Assembly (NCBI RefSeq): GCF_049243985.1
Contig: NC_135384.1
Span: 14,194,501 to 14,258,500 of the forward strand
Reading direction: 5' to 3'
Source of the DNA: Paroedura picta
Lineage: Eukaryota; Chordata; Lepidosauria; Squamata; Gekkonidae
DNA: 64,000 nucleotides
Below the pieces are notes generated by a model. It ran no database searches, was not told the DNA's origin, and saw nothing but the letters and a program-made list of their open reading frames with translations. Every line of letters starts with the position of its first letter. The stretch's first letter is position 1. A program made the translations under genes and the position numbers. This document shows, in pieces, positions 1-14,410 of this stretch.

Positions 1-81
1 CAAAATGGTTGCCTAGGTGACGGGATGAATCAGCTACAAAATGGCTGCCATGAGTCAGTTGTAAAATCGCTGCAATAAGAA

Positions 82-3000
82 GGGGAGGAGTCAGCTACAA
101 AATGGCTGCCATGAGTCAATTGCAAAATGTCTGGAATAAGAAGTGGAGGAGTCATCTACAAAATGGCTGACATAGAAGGGGAGGAGTCAGGTACTAAATG
201 ACTGCCATGGGTCAACTGCAGAATGGCTGCAATAAGAAGGGGAGGAGTCAGGTACAAAATGGCTGCAATAGAAGGGGACGAGTCAGCTACAAAATGGCTG
301 CCTAGGTGAGGGGAGCAGACAGCTACAAAATGGCTGCCATAGAAGGGGAGGAGTCAGGTGCAAAATGGTTGCCATAGAAGGGGTGGTGTCACCTACAAAA
401 TGTCTCCTATGGAATGAGAGGAATGAGGTGCAAAATGGCTGCAATAGAAGGGGAGGAGGTAGGTACAAAATGGCTGACTAGGTGAGGGGAGGAGTCAGCT
501 ACAAAATGGCTGCCATAGAAGAGGGAGGAATCAGATACAAAATGGCTGCCATAAAAGGGGAGGCGTCAGCTACAAAATGGCTGCCATAGAAGGGGAGGAG
601 TCAGGTACAAAATGGCTGCCATAGAAGGGGAGGAGTCAGGTAGAAAATGGCTGCCTAGGTGAGGGGAGGAGTCATGTACAAAATGGCTGACTAGGTGAGG
701 GGAGGAGTCAGCTACAAAATGGTTGCCATGGAAAGAGAGGAGTCAGCTACAAAATGGCTGCCATAGAAGAGGGAGGAGTCAGATACAAAATGGCTGCCAT
801 AAAAGGGGAGGCGTCAGCTACAAAATGGATGACATAGAAGGGGAGGAGTCAGGTACAAAATGGCTGCCATAGAAGGGGAGGAGTCAGGTACAAAATGGCT
901 GCCTAGGTGAGGGGAGGAGTCAGCTATAAAATGGCTACCATAGAAGGGGAGGAGTCAGGGCCAAAATGGCTGCCATAGAAGGGGAGGAGTCAGCTTCACA
1001 ATGGATGCCATAGAAGGGCAGGAGTCAGCTACAAAATGGCTGCCATATAAGGGGATGAGTCATCTACAAAATGGATGACATAGAAGGGGAGGAGTCAGGT
1101 ACAAAATGGCTGCCATAGAAGGGGAGGAGTCAGGTGCAAAATGGCTAACATAGAAGGGGAGGAGTCATGTACAAAATGGCTGCCTAGGTGAGGGGAGGAG
1201 TCAGCTACAAAATGGCTGCCATGGAAGGGGAGGAGTCAGCTACAAAATGGATGACATAGAAGGGGAGGAGTCAGGTACAAAATGGCTGCCATAGAAGGGG
1301 AGGAGTCATGTACAAAATGGCTGACTAGGTGAGGGGAGGAGTCAACTACAAAATGGCTACCATAGAAGGGGAGGAGTCAGCTACAAAATGGATGACAGAA
1401 GTGGAGGAGCCAGGTAGAAAATGGCTGACTAGGTGAGGGGAGTAGTCAGCTACAAAATGGCTGCCATGGAAGGGGAGGAGTCAGCTACAAAATGGCTGCC
1501 ATGGAAGGGGAGGAGTCAGCTACAGAATGGCTGCCATAGAAGGGGAGGAGTCAGGTACAAAATGGCTGCCTAGGTGAGGGGAGGAGTCAACTATAAAATG
1601 GCTACCATACAAGGGGAGGAGTCAGGGCCAAAATGGCTGCCATAGAAGGGGAGGAGTCATCTACAGAATGCCTGCCTAGGTGAGGGGAGGAGTCAGCTAC
1701 AAAATGGCTGCCAAGATGAGGGGAGCAGACAGATACAAAATGGCAGCCATAGAATGGGAAGAGTCAGGTGCAAAATGGCTACCATAGAAGGGGAGGAGTC
1801 ATATACATAATGGCTGCCTAGGTGAGGGGAGGAGTCAGCTACAAAATGGCTGCCATAGAAGGGGAGGAGTCAGCTACAAAATGGCTGTCATTGAAAGGGA
1901 GGAGTCTGCTACAAAATGGTTGCCATAGAAGGGGTGGTGTCACCTACAAAATGTCTCCTATGGAAGGGGAGGAATCAGGTGCAAAATGGCTGCCATAGAA
2001 GGGGAGGAGGTAGGTACAAAATAGATGACTAGGTGAGGGGAGGAGTCAGCTACAAAATGTCTGGCATAGAAGGGGAGGAGTCAGCTACGAAATGGCTGCC
2101 ATAGAAGGGGAGGAGTCAGCTACTAAATGGATGCCATAGAAGGGCAGGAATCAACTACAAAATGGCTGCCATATAAGGGGAGGAGTCAGCTACAAGATGG
2201 ATGACATAGAAGGGGAGGAGTCAGGTACAAAATGGCTGCCATAGAAGGGGAGGGGTCAGGTACAAAATGGCTGCCTAGGTGAGGGGAGGATTCAGCTACA
2301 AAATGGCTGACTAGGTGAGGGGAGGAGTCAGCTACAAAATGGCTACCATAGAAGGGGAGGAGTCAGGGCCAAAATGGCTGCCATAGAAGGGGAGGAGTCA
2401 GATACAGAATGCCTGCCTTGGTTAGGGGAGGAGTCAGCTACAAAATTGCTGCGAAGGTGAGGGGAGCAGACAGATACAAAATGGCTGCCATAGAATGGGA
2501 AGAGTCAGCTACAAAATGGCTGCCATAGAAGTGGAGGGATAAGCTACAAAATGGCTGCCTAGTGGAGGGGAGGAATAAGCTTCATAATGGCTGCCTAGGG
2601 AAGGAGAGGAGTCATCTATAAAATGGCTGCCATAGAAGGAGAGGAGTCAGCTACAAAATGGCTACCATTGTAGTGGAGGAGTCAGCTACAAAATGGCTCT
2701 CATGGAAGGGGAGGTGTCAGGTGCAAAATGGCTGCCATAGAAGGGGAGGAGTCAGGTACAAAATGGCTGACTAGGTGAGGGGAGGAGTGAGCAACAAAAT
2801 GGCTGCCATATAAGGGGAGGAGTCAGCTACAAAAGGGCTGCCATAGAAGGGGAGGTGTTAGCAAAAAATGGCTGCCTAGGAGAGGGAGGAGTCAGGTACA
2901 AAATGGCTGCCATAGAAGGGGAGGAGTCAGCTACAAAATGGCCGGCATAGAAGGGGAGGAGCCAACTACAAAATGGCTGCCATAGAAGTGGAGTGGTAAG

Positions 3001-6000
3001 CTACAAAATGGATACCATGAAAGGGGAGGGGTCAGGTGCAAAATGGCTGCCTAGGTCAGAGGAAGAGTCAGCTGCAAAATGGCTGCATAGGGGAGGGGAG
3101 GAGTCAGCTACAAAATGGCCATAGAAGGGGAGGAGTCAGGTACAAAATGGCTGCCATGGGTCAGCTACAAATTGGCTGCCATAGAAGGGGAGGAGTCAGC
3201 TACAATATGGCTGCCATTGAAGGGGAGGAGTCAGCTACAAAATTGTTGCCATAGAAGGGGAGGAGTCAGCTACAAAATGGCTGCCATAGAAGTGGTGGTG
3301 TCAGCTACAAAATGTCTCCTATGGAAGGGGAGGAGTCAGCTACAAAATGGATGACAGAAGGGGAGGAGTCAGGTACAAAATGGCTGCCATAGAAGGGGAG
3401 GAGTCAGCTACAAAATGGCCGGCATAGAAGGGGAGGAGCCAACTACAAAATGGCTGCCATAGAAGTGGAGTGGTAAGCTACAAAATGGATACCATGAAAG
3501 GGGAGGGGTCAGGTGCAAAATGGCTGCCTAGGTCAGAGGAAGAGTCAGCTGCAAAATGGCTGCATAGGGGAGGGGAGGAGTCAGCTACAAAATGGCCATA
3601 GAAGGGGAGGAGTCAGGTACAAAATGGCTGCCATGGGTCAGCTACAAATTGGCTGCCATAGAAGGGGAGGAGTCAGCTACAATATGGCTGCCATTGAAGG
3701 GGAGGAGTCAGCTACAAAATTGTTGCCATAGAAGGGGAGGAGTCAGCTACAAAATGGCTGCCATAGAAGTGGTGGTGTCAGCTACAAAATGTCTCCTATG
3801 GAAGGGGAGGAGTCAGCTACAAAATGGATGACATAGAAGGGGAGGAGTCAGCTACAAAATGGCTGCCATGAGTCAATTGCAAAATGTCTGGAATAAGAAG
3901 TGGAGGAGTCATCTACAAAATGGCTGACATAGAAGGGGAGGAGTCAGGTACTAAATGACTGCCATGGGTCAACTGCAGAATGGCTGCAATAAGAAGGGGA
4001 GGAGTCAGGTACAAAATGGCTGCAATAGAAGGGGAGGAGTCAGCTACAAAATGGCTGCCTAGGTGAGGGGGAGCAGACAGCTACAAAATGGCTGCCATAG
4101 AAGGGGAGGAGTCAGGTGCAAAATGGTTGCCATAGAAGGGGTGGTGTCACCTACAAAATGTCTCCTATGGAATGAGAGGAATGAGGTGCAAAATGGCTGC
4201 AATAGAAGGGGAGGAGGTAGGTACAAAATGGCTGCCTAGGTGAGGGGAGGAGTCATGTACAAAATGGCGGACTAGGTGAGGGGAGGAGTCAGCTACAAAA
4301 TGGTTGCCATGAAAAGAGAGGAGTCAGCTACAAAATGGCTGCCATAGAAGAGGGAGGAGTCAGATACAAAATGGCTGCCATAAAAGGGGAGGCGTCAGCT
4401 ACAAAATGGATGACATAGAAGGGGAGGAGTCAGGTACAAAATGGCTGCCATAGAAGGGGAGGAGTCAGGTACAAAATGGCTGCCTAGGTGAGGGGAGGAG
4501 TCAGCTATAAAATGGCTACCATAGAAGGGGAGGAGTCAGGGCCAAAATGGCTGCCATAGAAGGGGAGGAGTCAGCTTCACAATGGATGCCATAGAAGGGC
4601 AGGAGTCAGCTACAAAATGGCTGCCATATAAGGGGATGAGTCATCTACAAAATGGATGACATAGAAGGGGAGGAGTCAGGTACAAAATGGCTGCCATAGA
4701 AGGGGAGGAGTCAGGTGCAAAATGGCTAACATAGAAGGGGAGGAGTCATGTACAAAATGGCTGCCTAGGTGAGGGGAGGAATCAGCTACAAAATGGCTGC
4801 CATGGAAGGGGAGGAGTCAGCTACAAAATGGATGACATAGAAGGGGAGGAGTCAGGTACAAAATGGCTGCCATAGAAGGGGAGGAGTCATGTACAAAATG
4901 GCTGACTAGGTGAGGGGAGGAGTCAACTACAAAATGGCTACCATAGAAGGGGAGGAGTCAGCTACAAAATGGATGACATAGAAGAGGAGGAGCCAGGTAG
5001 AAAATGGCTGACTAGGTGAGGGGAGTAGTCAGCTACAAAATGGCTGCCATGGAAGGGGAGGAGTCAGCTACAAAATGGCTGCCATGGAAGGGGAGGAGTC
5101 AGCTACAAAATGGCTGCCATAGAAGGGGAGGAGTCAGGTACAAAATGGCTGCCTAGGTGAGGGGAGGAGTCAACTATAAAATGGCTACCATACAAGGGGA
5201 GGAGTCAGGGCCAAAATGGCTGCCATAGAAGGGGAGGAGTCATCTACAGAATGCCTGCCTAGGTGAGGGGAGGAGTCAGCTACAAAATGGCTGCCAAGAT
5301 GAGGGGAGCAGACAGATACAAAATGGCAGCCATAGAATGGGAAGAGTCAGGTGCAAAATGGCTACCATAGAAGGGGAGGAGTCATATACATAATGGCTGC
5401 CTAGGTGAGGGGAGGAGTCAGCTACAAAATGGCTGCCATAGAAGGGGAGGAGTCAGCTACAAAATGGCTGTCATTGAAAGGGAGGAGTCTGCTACAAAAT
5501 GGTTGCCATAGAAGGGGTGGTGTCACCTACAAAATGTCTCCTATGGAAGAGGAGGAATCAGGTGCAAAATGGCTGCCATAGAAGGGGAGGAGGTAGGTAC
5601 AAAATAGATGACTAGGTGAGGGGAGGAGTCAGCTACAAAATGTCTGGCATAGAAGGGGAGGAGTCAGCTACGAAATGGCTGCCATAGAAGGGGAGGAGTC
5701 AGCTACTAAATGGATGCCATAGAAGGGCAGGAATCAACTACAAAATGGCTGCCATATAAGGGGAGGAGTCAGCTACAAGATGGATGACATAGAAGGGGAG
5801 GAGTCAGGTACAAAATGGCTGCCATAGAAGGGGAGGGGTCAGGTACAAAATGGCTGCCTAGGTGAGGGGAGGATTCAGCTACAAAATGGCTGACTAGGTG
5901 AGGGGAGGAATCAGCTACAAAATGGCTACCATAGAAGGGGAGGAGTCAGGGTCAAAATGGCTGCCATAGAAGGGGAGGAGTCCGATACAGAATGCCTGCC

Positions 6001-6990
6001 TTGGTTAGGGGAGGAGTCAGCTACAAAATTGCTGCGAAGGTGAGGGGAGCAGACAAATACAAAATGGCTGCCATAGAATGGGAAGAGTCAGCTACAAAAT
6101 GGCTGCCATAGAAGTGGAGGGATAACCTACAAAATGGCTGCCTAGTGGAGGGGAGGAATAAGCTTCATAATGGCTGCCTAGGGAAGGAGAGGAGTCATCT
6201 ATAAAATGGCTGCCATAGAAGGAGAGGAGTCAGCTACAAAATGGCTACCATTGTAGTGGAGGAGTCAGCTACAAAATGGCTCTCATGGAAGGGGAGGTGT
6301 CAGGTGCAAAATGGCTGCCATAGAAGGGGAGGAGTCAGGTACAAAATGGCTGACTAGGTGAGGGGAGGAGTGAGCAACAAAATGGCTGCCATATAAGGGG
6401 AGGAGTCAGCTACAAAAGGGCTGCCATAGAAGGGGAGGTGTCAGCTAGAAAATGGCTGCCTAGGAGAGGGAGGAGTCAGGTAAAAAATGGCTGCCATAGA
6501 AGGGGAGGAGTCAGCTACAAAATGGCCGGCATAGAAGGGGAGGAGCCAACTACAAAATGGCTGCCATAGAAGTGGAGTGGTAAGCTACAAAATGGATACC
6601 ATGAAAGGGGAGGGGTCAGGTGCAAAATGGCTGCCTAGGTCAGAGGAAGAGTCAGCTGCAAAATGGCTGCATAGGGGAGGGGAGGAGTCAGCTACAAAAT
6701 GGCCATAGAAGGGGAGGAGTCAGGTACAAAATGGCTGCCATGGGTCAGCTACAAATTGGCTGCCATAGAAGGGGAGGAATCAGCTACAATATGGCTGCCA
6801 TTGAAGGGGAGGAGTCAGCTACAAAATTGTTGCCATAGAAGGGGAGGAGTCAGCTACAAAATGGCTGCCATAGAAGTGGTGGTGTCAGCTACAAAATGTC
6901 TCCTATGGAAGGGGAGGAGTCAGCTACAAAATGGATGACATAGAAGGGGAGGAGTCAGGTACAAAATGGCTGCCATAGAAGGGGAGGAGT
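82..6990. repeat. Higher-order duplication of about 3.6 kb inside the minisatellite
   Basis: A block from about 82 to 3,405 recurs from about 3,838 to 6,990 in the same order of variant units. For example the rare ATGAGTCAATTGC unit at about 110 recurs near 3,870, the AAAATTGCTGCGAAGG unit near 2,440 recurs near 6,025, and the GCCGGCATAG unit at 2,941 recurs at 6,525. The offset is about 3,757 at the left and about 3,581-3,584 from position 660 on, because the second block is about 177 bp shorter near its start. The copies differ by scattered single bases, so this duplication is older than the 1,730-bp one. Block ends are approximate. Confidence 0.85.
2885..3838. repeat. 477-bp tandem duplication within the minisatellite
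   Basis: Two adjacent copies of a 477-bp block (about 2,885-3,361 and 3,362-3,838) match almost base for base; the same unit order starts at 2,941 and 3,418. The second 3.6-kb block holds only one counterpart (around 6,525-6,940). So this duplication arose after the 3.6-kb event, or was lost from the second block. Confidence 0.85.
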
Positions 6991-9900
6991 CAGGTACAAA
7001 ATGGCTGCCTAGGTGAGGGGAGGATTCAGCTACAAAATGGCTGCCTAGGTGAGGGGAGGAGTCAGCTACAAAATGGCTACCATAGAAGGGGAGGTGTCAG
7101 GGCCAAAATGGCTGCCATAGAAGGGGAGGAGTCAGCTACAGGATGCCTGCCTAGGTGAGGGGAGGAGTCATCTACAAAATGGCTGACACGGTGAGGGGAA
7201 CAGACAGATACAAAATGGCTGCCATGAAAGGGGAGGAGTCCGCTGCAAAATGGCTGCATAGGGGTGGGGAGGAGTCAGCTACAAAATGGCTACCATGGAA
7301 GGGGAAGAGTCAGGTGCAAAATGGCTGCCTAGGGGATGGGAGGAATCAGCTTCAAAATGGCTGCCATAGAAGGGGAGGAGTCAACTAAAATGGCTGCCAT
7401 TAGGAGGGGAGGGTAAGGTACAAAATGGCTGCCTAGGTGAGGGGAGGAATCCGCTTCAAAATGGCTGCCATGAGTCAATTGCAAAATTTCAACAATAAGA
7501 AGTGGAGGAGTCAGCTAATGGATGACATAGAAGGGGAGGAGTCAGCTACAAAATGGCTCCCATGGAAGGGGAGGAGTCAGGTACAAAATGGCTGCCATAG
7601 AAGGGGAGGAGTCAGCTACAAAACGGCTGCCATAGAAGGGGAGGAGTCAGCTACAAAATGGATGACATAGAAGTGGAGGAGTCAGCTACAAAATGGCTAC
7701 CATAGTAGGGGAGGAGTCAGCTACAAAATGGATGACATAGAAGTGGAGGAGTCAGGTACAAAATGGCTGACTAGGTGAGGGGAGGAGTCATGTACAAAAT
7801 GGCTGCCATGGAAGGGGATGAGTCAGCTACAAAATATATGACATAAAAGTGGAGCAGTCAGCTATATAATGGCTACCATAGAAGGGGAGGAGTCAGGTAC
7901 AATATTGCTGCAATGAGAAGGGGAGGAGTCATCTACAAAATGGCTCCCATGGAAAGGAAGGAGTTAGGTGCAAAATGGCTGCCATAGAAGGGGAGGTGTC
8001 AGCTTCAAAATGGCTCCCATGGAAGAGGAGGAGTTAGGTGCAAAATGGCTGCCATGGAAGGGGAGGAGTCAGCTACAAAATGGCTGCCATAGAAGTGGAG
8101 GGATAAGCTACAAAATGGCTGCCTAGTGGAGGGGAGGAATAAGCTTCATAATGGCTGCCTAGGGAAGGAGAGGAGTCATCTATAAAATGGCTGCCACAGA
8201 AGGAGAGGAGTCAGCTACAAAATATCTGCCATGGAAGGGGAGGAGTCAGCTACAAAATGGCTGCCATAGAAGGGGAGGACTCAGCTATAAAATGGCTGCC
8301 TAGGTGAGGGGAGGAGTCATCTACAAAATGGCTGCCATAGAAGGGGAGAAGTCAGCTACAAAATGGCTACCATTGAAGTGGAGGAGTCAGCTACAAAATG
8401 GCTCTCATGGAAGGGGAGGTGTCAGGTATAAAATGGATGCCATAGAAGGGGAGGAGTCTGGTACAAATTGGCTGACTAGGGGAGGGGAGGAGTGAGCAAC
8501 AAAATGGCTGCCATAGAAGGGGAGGAGTCAGCTACAAAATGGCTGCCATAGAAGGGGAGGTGTCAGCTCGAAAATGGCTGCCTAGGGGAGGGGAGGAGTC
8601 AGGTACAAAATGCCTGCCATAGAAGGGGAGGAGTCAGCTGCAAAATGGCTGGCATAGAAGGGGAGGAGCCAACTACAAAATGGCTGCCATAGAAGTGGAG
8701 TGGTAAGCTACAAAATGGTTGCCATAGAAGGGGAGGCGTCAGCTACAAAATGGCTGCCTAGGTGAGAGGAAGAGTCAGCTACAAAATGGCTGCATAGGGG
8801 TGTGGAGGAGTCAGCTACAAAATGGCTGCCATAGAAGGGGAGGAGTCAGCTACAAAATGGCTCCATAGAAGGGAGGAGTCATCTACAAAATGGATGCCAT
8901 AGAAGGCCAGGAGTCAGCTACAAAATGGCTGCCATATAAGGGGAGGAGTCAGCTACAAAATGGATGACATAGAAGGGGAGGAGTCAGGTACAAAATGGCT
9001 GCCTAGGTGAGGGGAGGATTCAGCTACAAAATGGCTGCCTAGGTGAGGGGAGGAGTCAGCTACAAAATGGCTACCATAGAAGGGGAGGTGTCAGGGCCAA
9101 AATGGCTGCCATAGAAGGGGAGGAGTCAGCTACAGGATGCCTGCCTTGGTGAGGGGAGGAGTCGTCTACAAAATGGCTGCCACGGTGAGGGGAACAGACA
9201 GATACAAAATGGCTGCCATGAAAGGGGAGGAGTCCGCTGCAAAATGGCTGCATAGGGGTGGGGAGGAGTCAGCTTCAAAATGGCTGCCTAGGTTAGGGGA
9301 GGAGTCAGCTACAAAATGGCTCCCTAGGTGAGGGGAGGAGTCAGCTACAAAATGGCAGCTATGGAAGGGGAGGAGTCAGCTACAAAATGGCTGCCATAGA
9401 ACGTGGGGAGTCAGCTCCAAAATGACTGCCATAGAAGGGGAGTTGTCAGCTAGTAAATGGCTGTCTAGGGGAGGGGAGGAGTCAGGTGCAAAATGGCTGC
9501 CATAGAAGGGGAGGAGTCAGCTACAAAATGGCTGGCATAGAAGGGGAGGAGTCAACTACAAAATGGCTGCCATAGAAGTGGAGGGGTAAGCTACAAAATG
9601 GCAGCCTATGGGAGGGGAGGAATCAGCTTCAAAATGGCTGCCAAGGGGTGGGGAGGAGTCAGCTACAAAATGGCTACCATGGAAGGGGAGGAGTCAGGTG
9701 CAAAATGGCTGTCTACGTGAGAGGAGGAGTCAGCTACAAAATGGTTGCCTAGGTGAGGGGATGAATCAGGTACAAAATGGCTGCCATGAGTCAGTTGTAA
9801 AATGGCTGCCATAGAACGGGAGGAGTCTTGTACAAATTGGCTGACTAGGTGAGGGGAGGAGTCCCTTGCAAAATGGATGACATAGAAGGGGAGGAGTCAG

Positions 9901-10692
9901 GTACAGTATGGCTGCCTAGGTGAGGGAAGGAGTCAGCTAAGAAATGGCTGCCAAAGAAGGGGAGGAGTCAGCTACAAATTGGTTGCCATAGAAGGGGAGG
10001 AGTCAGCTACAAAATATCTGCCATAGAAGGGGAGGAGTCAGCTACAAAATGGCTCCGATGGAAGGGCAGGAGTCAGGTGCAAAATGGCTGCCATAGAAGG
10101 GTAGGAGTCAGCTACAAAATGGCTCCCATGGAAGGGGAGGAGTTAGGTGCAAAATGGCTGCCATGGAAGGAGAGGAGTCAGCTACAAAATGGCTGCCATA
10201 GAAGTGGAGGGATAAGCTACAAAATGGCTGCCTAGGGGAGTGGAGGAATCAGCTTCAAAATGGCTGCCTAGGGAAGGGGAGGAGATAGCTAGAAAATGGC
10301 TGCCTAGGGGAGGGGAGGAGTCAGGTGCAAAATTGCTGCCATAGAAGGGGAGGAGTCAGCTACAAAATGGCTACCATAGAAGGGGAGGGTTAAGCTACAA
10401 AATGGCTGCCTCGGGGTGGGGAGGAGTCAGCTACAAAAAGGCTAAAATGGAAGGGGAGGAGTCAGGTACAAAATGGCTGCCCTGAGTCAACTTTAGAATG
10501 GCTGCAATAAGAAGGGGAGGAGTCAGGTACAAAATGGCTGCAATAGAAAAGGAGGAGTCAGATACAAAATGGCTGCCAAGGTGAGGGGAGGAGTCAGCTA
10601 CAAAATGGGTGCCATAGAAGGGGAGTAGTCAGCTAAAAAATGGATGCCATAGAATGGGATTAGTCAGCTTCAAAATGGCTGGCATAGAAGAG

Positions 10693-13600
10693 GAGGTGTC
10701 AGCTAAAAATGGCTGCTATGGAAGGGGAGGAGTCAGGTACAAAATGGCGTCCCAGGGAAGGGGAAGCGTCAGCTACAAAATGGCTATCATAATATGGGGA
10801 GGAGTCATATAAAAATGGCTGAATAGGGAAGGGGAGGTGTCACCTACACGATGGCTGCCATGAGTGAGCTAAAAAATGGCTGCAATGAGAAAGGTAGGAA
10901 TAAGCTCCAAAATGGCTGCAAAGAGAAGGAGAGGAGTCAGCTACAAAATGGCTGCCATAGAAGGGGAGGAGTCAGGTACAAAATGGCTGCCTAGGTGAGG
11001 GGAGGAGTCATCTACAAAATGGCTGCCTAGGTGAGGGGAGGAGACATCTACAAAATGGCTGCCATAGAAGGGGTGGAGTCAGGTACAAAATGGCTAGCAT
11101 AGAAGGGGAAGAGTCAGCTACAAAATGGCTGCCTAGGTGAAAGGTGGAGTCAGCTACAAATTGGCTGCCATAGAAGGGGAGGAGTCAGCTACAAAATATC
11201 TGCCATAGAAGGGGAGGAGTCACCTACAAAATGGCTCCTATGGAAGGGGAGGATTCAGGTGCAAAATGGCTGCCGTAGAAGGGGAGGAGTCAGGTACAAA
11301 ATGGCTGCCTAGGTGATGGGAGGAGTCAAGTACAAAATGGCTGCCTAGGTGAGGGGAGGAATCAGCGACAAAATGGCTGCCATTATAAGGGTAGGAATCA
11401 GCTACAAATTGGCTTTCTAGGGAAGGGGAGGAGTCAGTTGCAAAATGGCTGCAACGAGAAAGGGAGGAGTCTGCTACTAAATGTCTGCCATGAGAAGGGA
11501 GGTGTCAGCTAAAAATGGCTGCTATGGAAGGGGAGGAGTCACCTACAAGATGGCTGCCATGAGTGAGCTAAATATGGCTGCAATGAGAAAGGTAGGAATA
11601 AGCTCCAAAATGGCTGCAAAGAGGAGAGGAGTCAGCTACAAAATGGCTGCCATAGGATGGAGTGGAGTCATATACAAAATGTCTGCCATAGAAGGGGAGG
11701 AGTCATGTACAAAATGGCTGCCTAGGGAAGGGGAGTAGGCTGGTACAAAATGGCTACCATGAGTGAGCTAAAATGGCTGCCATAGAAGGGAAGGGAAGGA
11801 GTTAACTACAAAATGGCTACCATGAGATTGGAGGTGTCAGCTAAAAAATGGCTGCCATATGAGGAGTCAGCTACAAAATTTTTGATTAGTAAAGGGGAGG
11901 AATCAGCTCCAAAATGGCTGTCTATGGAAGGGGAGGAGTCAGCAACAAAATGGTTGCCTAGTGTAAGGGAGTTTCCAGCTACAAAATAGCTGCCTAGGGA
12001 AGGGGAGGAGTCAGCTACAAAATGGCTGCCTATGGTAGGGGAGGAGTCAGCTACCAAATGGCTACCTAGGGAAGGGGCGGAGTTAGCTACAAAATGGTTG
12101 CTATGAGAAGGGAGGAATCAGCTACAAATTGGCTCCCATAGACAGGGAGGAATCAGCTGCAAAATGGCTGACTAGGGGAGGGGAGGAATCAGCTTCAAAA
12201 TGGCTGCCTAGGGAAGGGGAGGAGTCAGATACAAAAGGGCTGCCAAGTGTCAGCTACAAAATGGCTGCAATGAGAAGGGGATGAGTCAGCTAGAAAATGG
12301 CTCCTTAGGGGAGGGGAGGAGTCAGCTACAAAATGGCTGCCTAAGTGAGGGGAGGAATTAGCTTCAAAATGGCTGCCTAGGGAAGGGGATGAATCAGCTA
12401 CAAAATGGCTGCCATGAGAAGGGAGGTGTCAGCTAAAAATGGCTGCTATGGAAGGGGAGGAGTCAGGTACAAAATGGCGTCCCAGGGAAGGGGAAGCGTC
12501 AGCTACAAAATGGCTATCATAATATGGGGAGGAGTCATATAAAAATGGCTGAATAGGGAAGGGGAGGTGTCACCTACACGATGGCTGCCATGAGTGAGCT
12601 AAAAAATGGCTGCAATGAGAAAGGTAGGAATAAGCTCCAAAATGGCTGCAAAGAGAAGGAGAGGAGTCAGCTACAAAATGGCTGCCATAGAAGGGGAGGA
12701 GTCAGGTACAAAATGGCTGCCTAGGTGAGGGGAGGAGTCATCTACAAAATGGCTGCCTAGGTGAGGGGAGGAGACATCTACAAAATGGCTGCCATAGAAG
12801 GGGTGGAGTCAGGTACAAAATGGCTAGCATAGAAGGGGAAGAGTCAGCTACAAAATGGCTGCCTAGGTGAAAGGTGGAGTCAGCTACAAATTGGCTGCCA
12901 TAGAAGGGGAGGAGTCAGCTACAAAATATCTGCCATAGAAGGGGAGGAGTCACCTACAAAATGGCTCCTATGGAAGGGGAGGATTCAGGTGCAAAATGGC
13001 TGCCGTAGAAGGGGAGGAGTCAGGTACAAAATGGCTGCCTAGGTGATGGGAGGAGTCAAGTACAAAATGGCTGCCTAGGTGAGGGGAGGAATCAGCGACA
13101 AAATGGCTGCCATTATAAGGGTAGGAATCAGCTACAAATTGGCTTTCTAGGGAAGGGGAGGAGTCAGTTGCAAAATGGCTGCAACGAGAAAGGGAGGAGT
13201 CTGCTACTAAATGTCTGCCATGAGAAGGGAGGTGTCAGCTAAAAATGGCTGCTATGGAAGGGGAGGAGTCACCTACAAGATGGCTGCCATGAGTGAGCTA
13301 AATATGGCTGCAATGAGAAAGGTAGGAATAAGCTCCAAAATGGCTGCAAAGAGGAGAGGAGTCAGCTACAAAATGGCTGCCATAGGATGGAGTGGAGTCA
13401 TATACAAAATGTCTGCCATAGAAGGGGAGGAGTCATGTACAAAATGGCTGCCTAGGGAAGGGGAGTAGGCTGGTACAAAATGGCTACCATGAGTGAGCTA
13501 AAATGGCTGCCATAGAAGGGAAGGGAAGGAGTTAACTACAAAATGGCTACCATGAGATTGGAGGTGTCAGCTAAAAAATGGCTGCCATATGAGGAGTCAG

Positions 13601-14410
13601 CTACAAAATTTTTGATTAGTAAAGGGGAGGAATCAGCTCCAAAATGGCTGTCTATGGAAGGGGAGGAGTCAGCAACAAAATGGTTGCCTAGTGTAAGGGA
13701 GTTTCCAGCTACAAAATAGCTGCCTAGGGAAGGGGAGGAGTCAGCTACAAAATGGCTGCCTATGGTAGGGGAGGAGTCAGCTACCAAATGGCTACCTAGG
13801 GAAGGGGCGGAGTTAGCTACAAAATGGTTGCTATGAGAAGGGAGGAATCAGCTACAAATTGGCTCCCATAGACAGGGAGGAATCAGCTGCAAAATGGCTG
13901 ACTAGGGGAGGGGAGGAATCAGCTTCAAAATGGCTGCCTAGGGAAGGGGAGGAGTCAGATACAAAAGGGCTGCCAAGTGTCAGCTACAAAATGGCTGCAA
14001 TGAGAAGGGGATGAGTCAGCTAGAAAATGGCTCCTTAGGGGAGGGGAGGAGTCAGCTACAAAATGGCTGCCTAAGTGAGGGGAGGAATTAGCTTCAAAAT
14101 GGCTGCCTAGGGAAGGGGATGAATCAGCTACAAAATGGCTGCCATGAGAAGGGAGGTGTCAGCTAAAAATGGCTGCTATGGAAGGGGAGGAGTCAGGTAC
14201 AAAATGGCGTCCCAGGGAAGGGGAAGCGTCAGCTACAAAATGGCTATCATAATATGGGGAGGAGTCATATAAAAATGGCTGAATAGGGAAGGGGAGGTGT
14301 CACCTACACGATGGCTGCCATGAGTGAGCTAAAAAATGGCTGCAATGAGAAAGGTAGGAATAAGCTCCAAAATGGCTGCAAAGAGAAGGAGAGGAGTCAG
14401 CTACAAAATG
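10693..14410. repeat. 1,730-bp higher-order repeat, two full copies plus a partial third
   Basis: Copy 1 is about 10,693-12,422, copy 2 about 12,423-14,152, and a partial third copy runs to about 14,410 before diverging. Offsets are exactly 1,730 at every point compared (10,701/12,431/14,161; 11,481/13,211; 11,806/13,536), and I found no difference between copies 1 and 2 by eye. The unit set here (TATCATAATATGGGG, AATTTTTGATTAG and others) is more diverged from the consensus than units in the left half. Very recent amplification or an assembly duplication would both give this picture. Confidence 0.9.
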
